From positions 1 through 6,469 of the forward strand of contig WQSU01000153.1 of the NCBI GenBank assembly GCA_009787675.1: a stretch of 6,469 bases of DNA, in the 5' to 3' direction. Positions 5,988-6,469 of this stretch are shown here, piece by piece; positions within the stretch are counted from its first letter, which is position 1, and the number at the start of each line of letters is the position of its first letter. The notes below the pieces were generated by a model. The model ran no database searches. It saw nothing but the letters and a program-made list of their open reading frames with translations, and was not told the DNA's origin. A program made the position numbers and the translations under genes. The stretch comes from Lentimicrobiaceae bacterium. GTDB taxonomy: Bacteria; Bacteroidota; Bacteroidia; Bacteroidales; WCHB1-69.

Positions 5988-6094
5988 TATACGCTCGTTT
6001 ATCGTTACAAAAGTAAAATCCTTTCACTTACAATGTTGGTTTTATTGTTGGTTTATCCAACAAATACGTGGAAAAAATCAACAAATTGATTGTG
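5988..6094. repeat. Duplicated upstream block, copy 2 (before the regulator gene)
   Basis: This is the counterpart of 5443-5556. It contains the -7-like CAAAAGTA (6008-6015), AATCCTT, the palindrome GTTGGTTTATCCAAC (6047-6061) and the conserved AACAAATACGTG with the following AACAAATTGATTGT. Both copies have the same orientation and order relative to the gene downstream on the minus strand, which points to shared regulation or duplication of a promoter segment. Confidence 0.65.
6008..6033 (-). promoter_or_regulatory. Candidate promoter of the regulator gene
   Basis: The minus strand has TACTTTTG (6008-6015), a full TAnnTTTG match, with a TTG at 6031-6033. The 15-base spacing is shorter than the usual 17-23, so the -33 call is weak. 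Its place matches the promoter in the other copy of the block, and the palindrome GTTGGTTTATCCAAC lies just upstream. ATG 5915 would be about 90 bases downstream. Confidence 0.4.
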
Positions 6095-6157
6095 ATAGAA
6101 TTACAAATAAAATAAGAGGTGTTTTTTATCATATTCTGTGTTTTAGTATAACAAAAA

Positions 6158-6227
6158 GCGTGAGAAAGTTTCTTATCTGACTTTGAGGTACTACCAATAC
6201 CGAGACTACAGATAAACTTTTTCACGC
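6158..6227. repeat. Inverted repeat I (arms 6158-6179 and 6209-6227)
   Basis: The left arm GCGTGAGAAAGTTTCTTATC plus TG (22 bases) pairs with the right arm CAGATAAACTTTTTCACGC (19 bases); apart from a 3-base bulge and one mismatch the arms agree. The 29-base loop is almost entirely the left arm of inverted repeat II, so the two repeats are interlocked. No gene runs through it. It could fold as RNA or cruciform DNA, or mark a mobile element end. Confidence 0.7.
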
Positions 6228-6284
6228 CAACACAGGCATTTCTAGTTATTATTCTTGTAGTCTCAATACTGGTAGTTTTCAAAG
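6181..6284. repeat. Inverted repeat II (arms 6181-6210 and 6256-6284)
   Basis: The arms, 30 and 29 bases, begin CTTTGAGGTACTACC and end GGTAGTTTTCAAAG; the inner ends are GAGACTACA and TGTAGTCTC. Five mismatches and a one-base gap separate them. The left arm lies in the loop of inverted repeat I, so the two cannot both form as simple hairpins except as a pseudoknot. A short hairpin, AAAGC-CAAC-GCTTT (6296-6309), and an AT-rich stretch follow on the + strand, so a small + strand RNA is conceivable. Confidence 0.7.
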
Positions 6285-6469
6285 ACAAGAATAACAAAGC
6301 CAACGCTTTATTATTAGTTATTTATATTCAATTTCTTATGTCATAAAAACGCTTTGGTTTATAATTGGCAGCAAAAATATAGCAAATACAACATCCTTCA
6401 TTTTTCGGGTAAGAAAAAGTTTGAGGTGTTTTCTTCTTTTTCTGCCTCACCGTCCTCTTAAACTTCATC
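6285..6469. other. Right end of the window without a convincing gene
   Basis: The stretch is AT-rich. It contains the hairpin AAAGC-CAAC-GCTTT (6296-6309) and a lone TAnnTTTG match on the minus strand (6372-6379, TATTTTTG) with no -33 partner at the usual distance. A 46-codon minus-strand frame (6328-6468) begins at an ATG one base from the window edge with a very basic start (RQKKKK). It could be the tail of a gene beyond the edge or chance; nothing in it is recognised. Confidence 0.4.

Noticed and set aside
6181..6284. A tracrRNA-like repeat/anti-repeat pair or CRISPR array
   Set aside because: There is only one pair of arms, no spaced direct repeats and no cas gene in the window. It is kept only as a test in the finding.
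6028..6303. A 91-codon minus-strand frame beginning MALLFLSLKT
   Set aside because: It crosses both inverted repeats and the conserved upstream block, shows no domain and has low-complexity composition. The repeats explain the sequence better.

Overview
The window looks like an accessory region of a Bacteroidetes (Bacteroidota) chromosome. It is AT-rich and its genes lack clear Shine-Dalgarno sequences. Upstream regions carry Bacteroidetes-type -7 boxes (TAnnTTTG). The protein types also fit: an Ig-like/FGE-like lipoprotein, a C39-like/VKOR/thioredoxin fusion and a short Cro/CI-type regulator. Genus cannot be told from the sequence. Every convincing gene lies on the minus strand, so the map reads from right to left.

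Layout in transcription order. (i) 6285-6469: no convincing gene. (ii) 6158-6284: two interleaved imperfect inverted repeats, possibly a structured RNA or a small element remnant. (iii) 5988-6094: a promoter-containing block, then a 111-residue helix-turn-helix regulator (5580-5915). (iv) 5443-5556: a second, diverged copy of the same promoter block, then a roughly 240-base leader with small hairpins and a possible 29-codon ORF. (v) 4972-5199: a 75-residue peptide precursor with a double-glycine leader and six cysteines in the mature part. (vi) 3347-4921: a 524-residue membrane protein joining an inactive C39-like domain, a VKOR domain and a thioredoxin-like domain. (vii) 2247-3257: a lipoprotein with a Big2-like Ig domain and an FGE-sulfatase domain lacking the catalytic cysteines. 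(viii) 2108-2236: a decayed copy of the 5' end of that lipoprotein gene. (ix) 1-2116: a C39 peptidase-containing ABC transporter that runs off the left edge; its peptidase domain holds an in-frame insert made of heptanucleotide repeats.

Together genes v to ix look like a production and export system for a small disulfide-rich secreted peptide. The ABC transporter would cut after the GG motif and export the peptide. The VKOR/thioredoxin fusion would form its disulfides, perhaps holding the leader with its inactive C39-like domain. The lipoprotein's job (immunity, surface anchoring or maturation) is unknown. The helix-turn-helix protein may regulate itself and the operon through the shared upstream block. 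The domain assignments are strong; the pathway as a whole is inference. The main oddities are the heptamer insert in the peptidase domain, the lipoprotein-gene relic fused to the transporter start, the duplicated promoter block and the interleaved inverted repeats.
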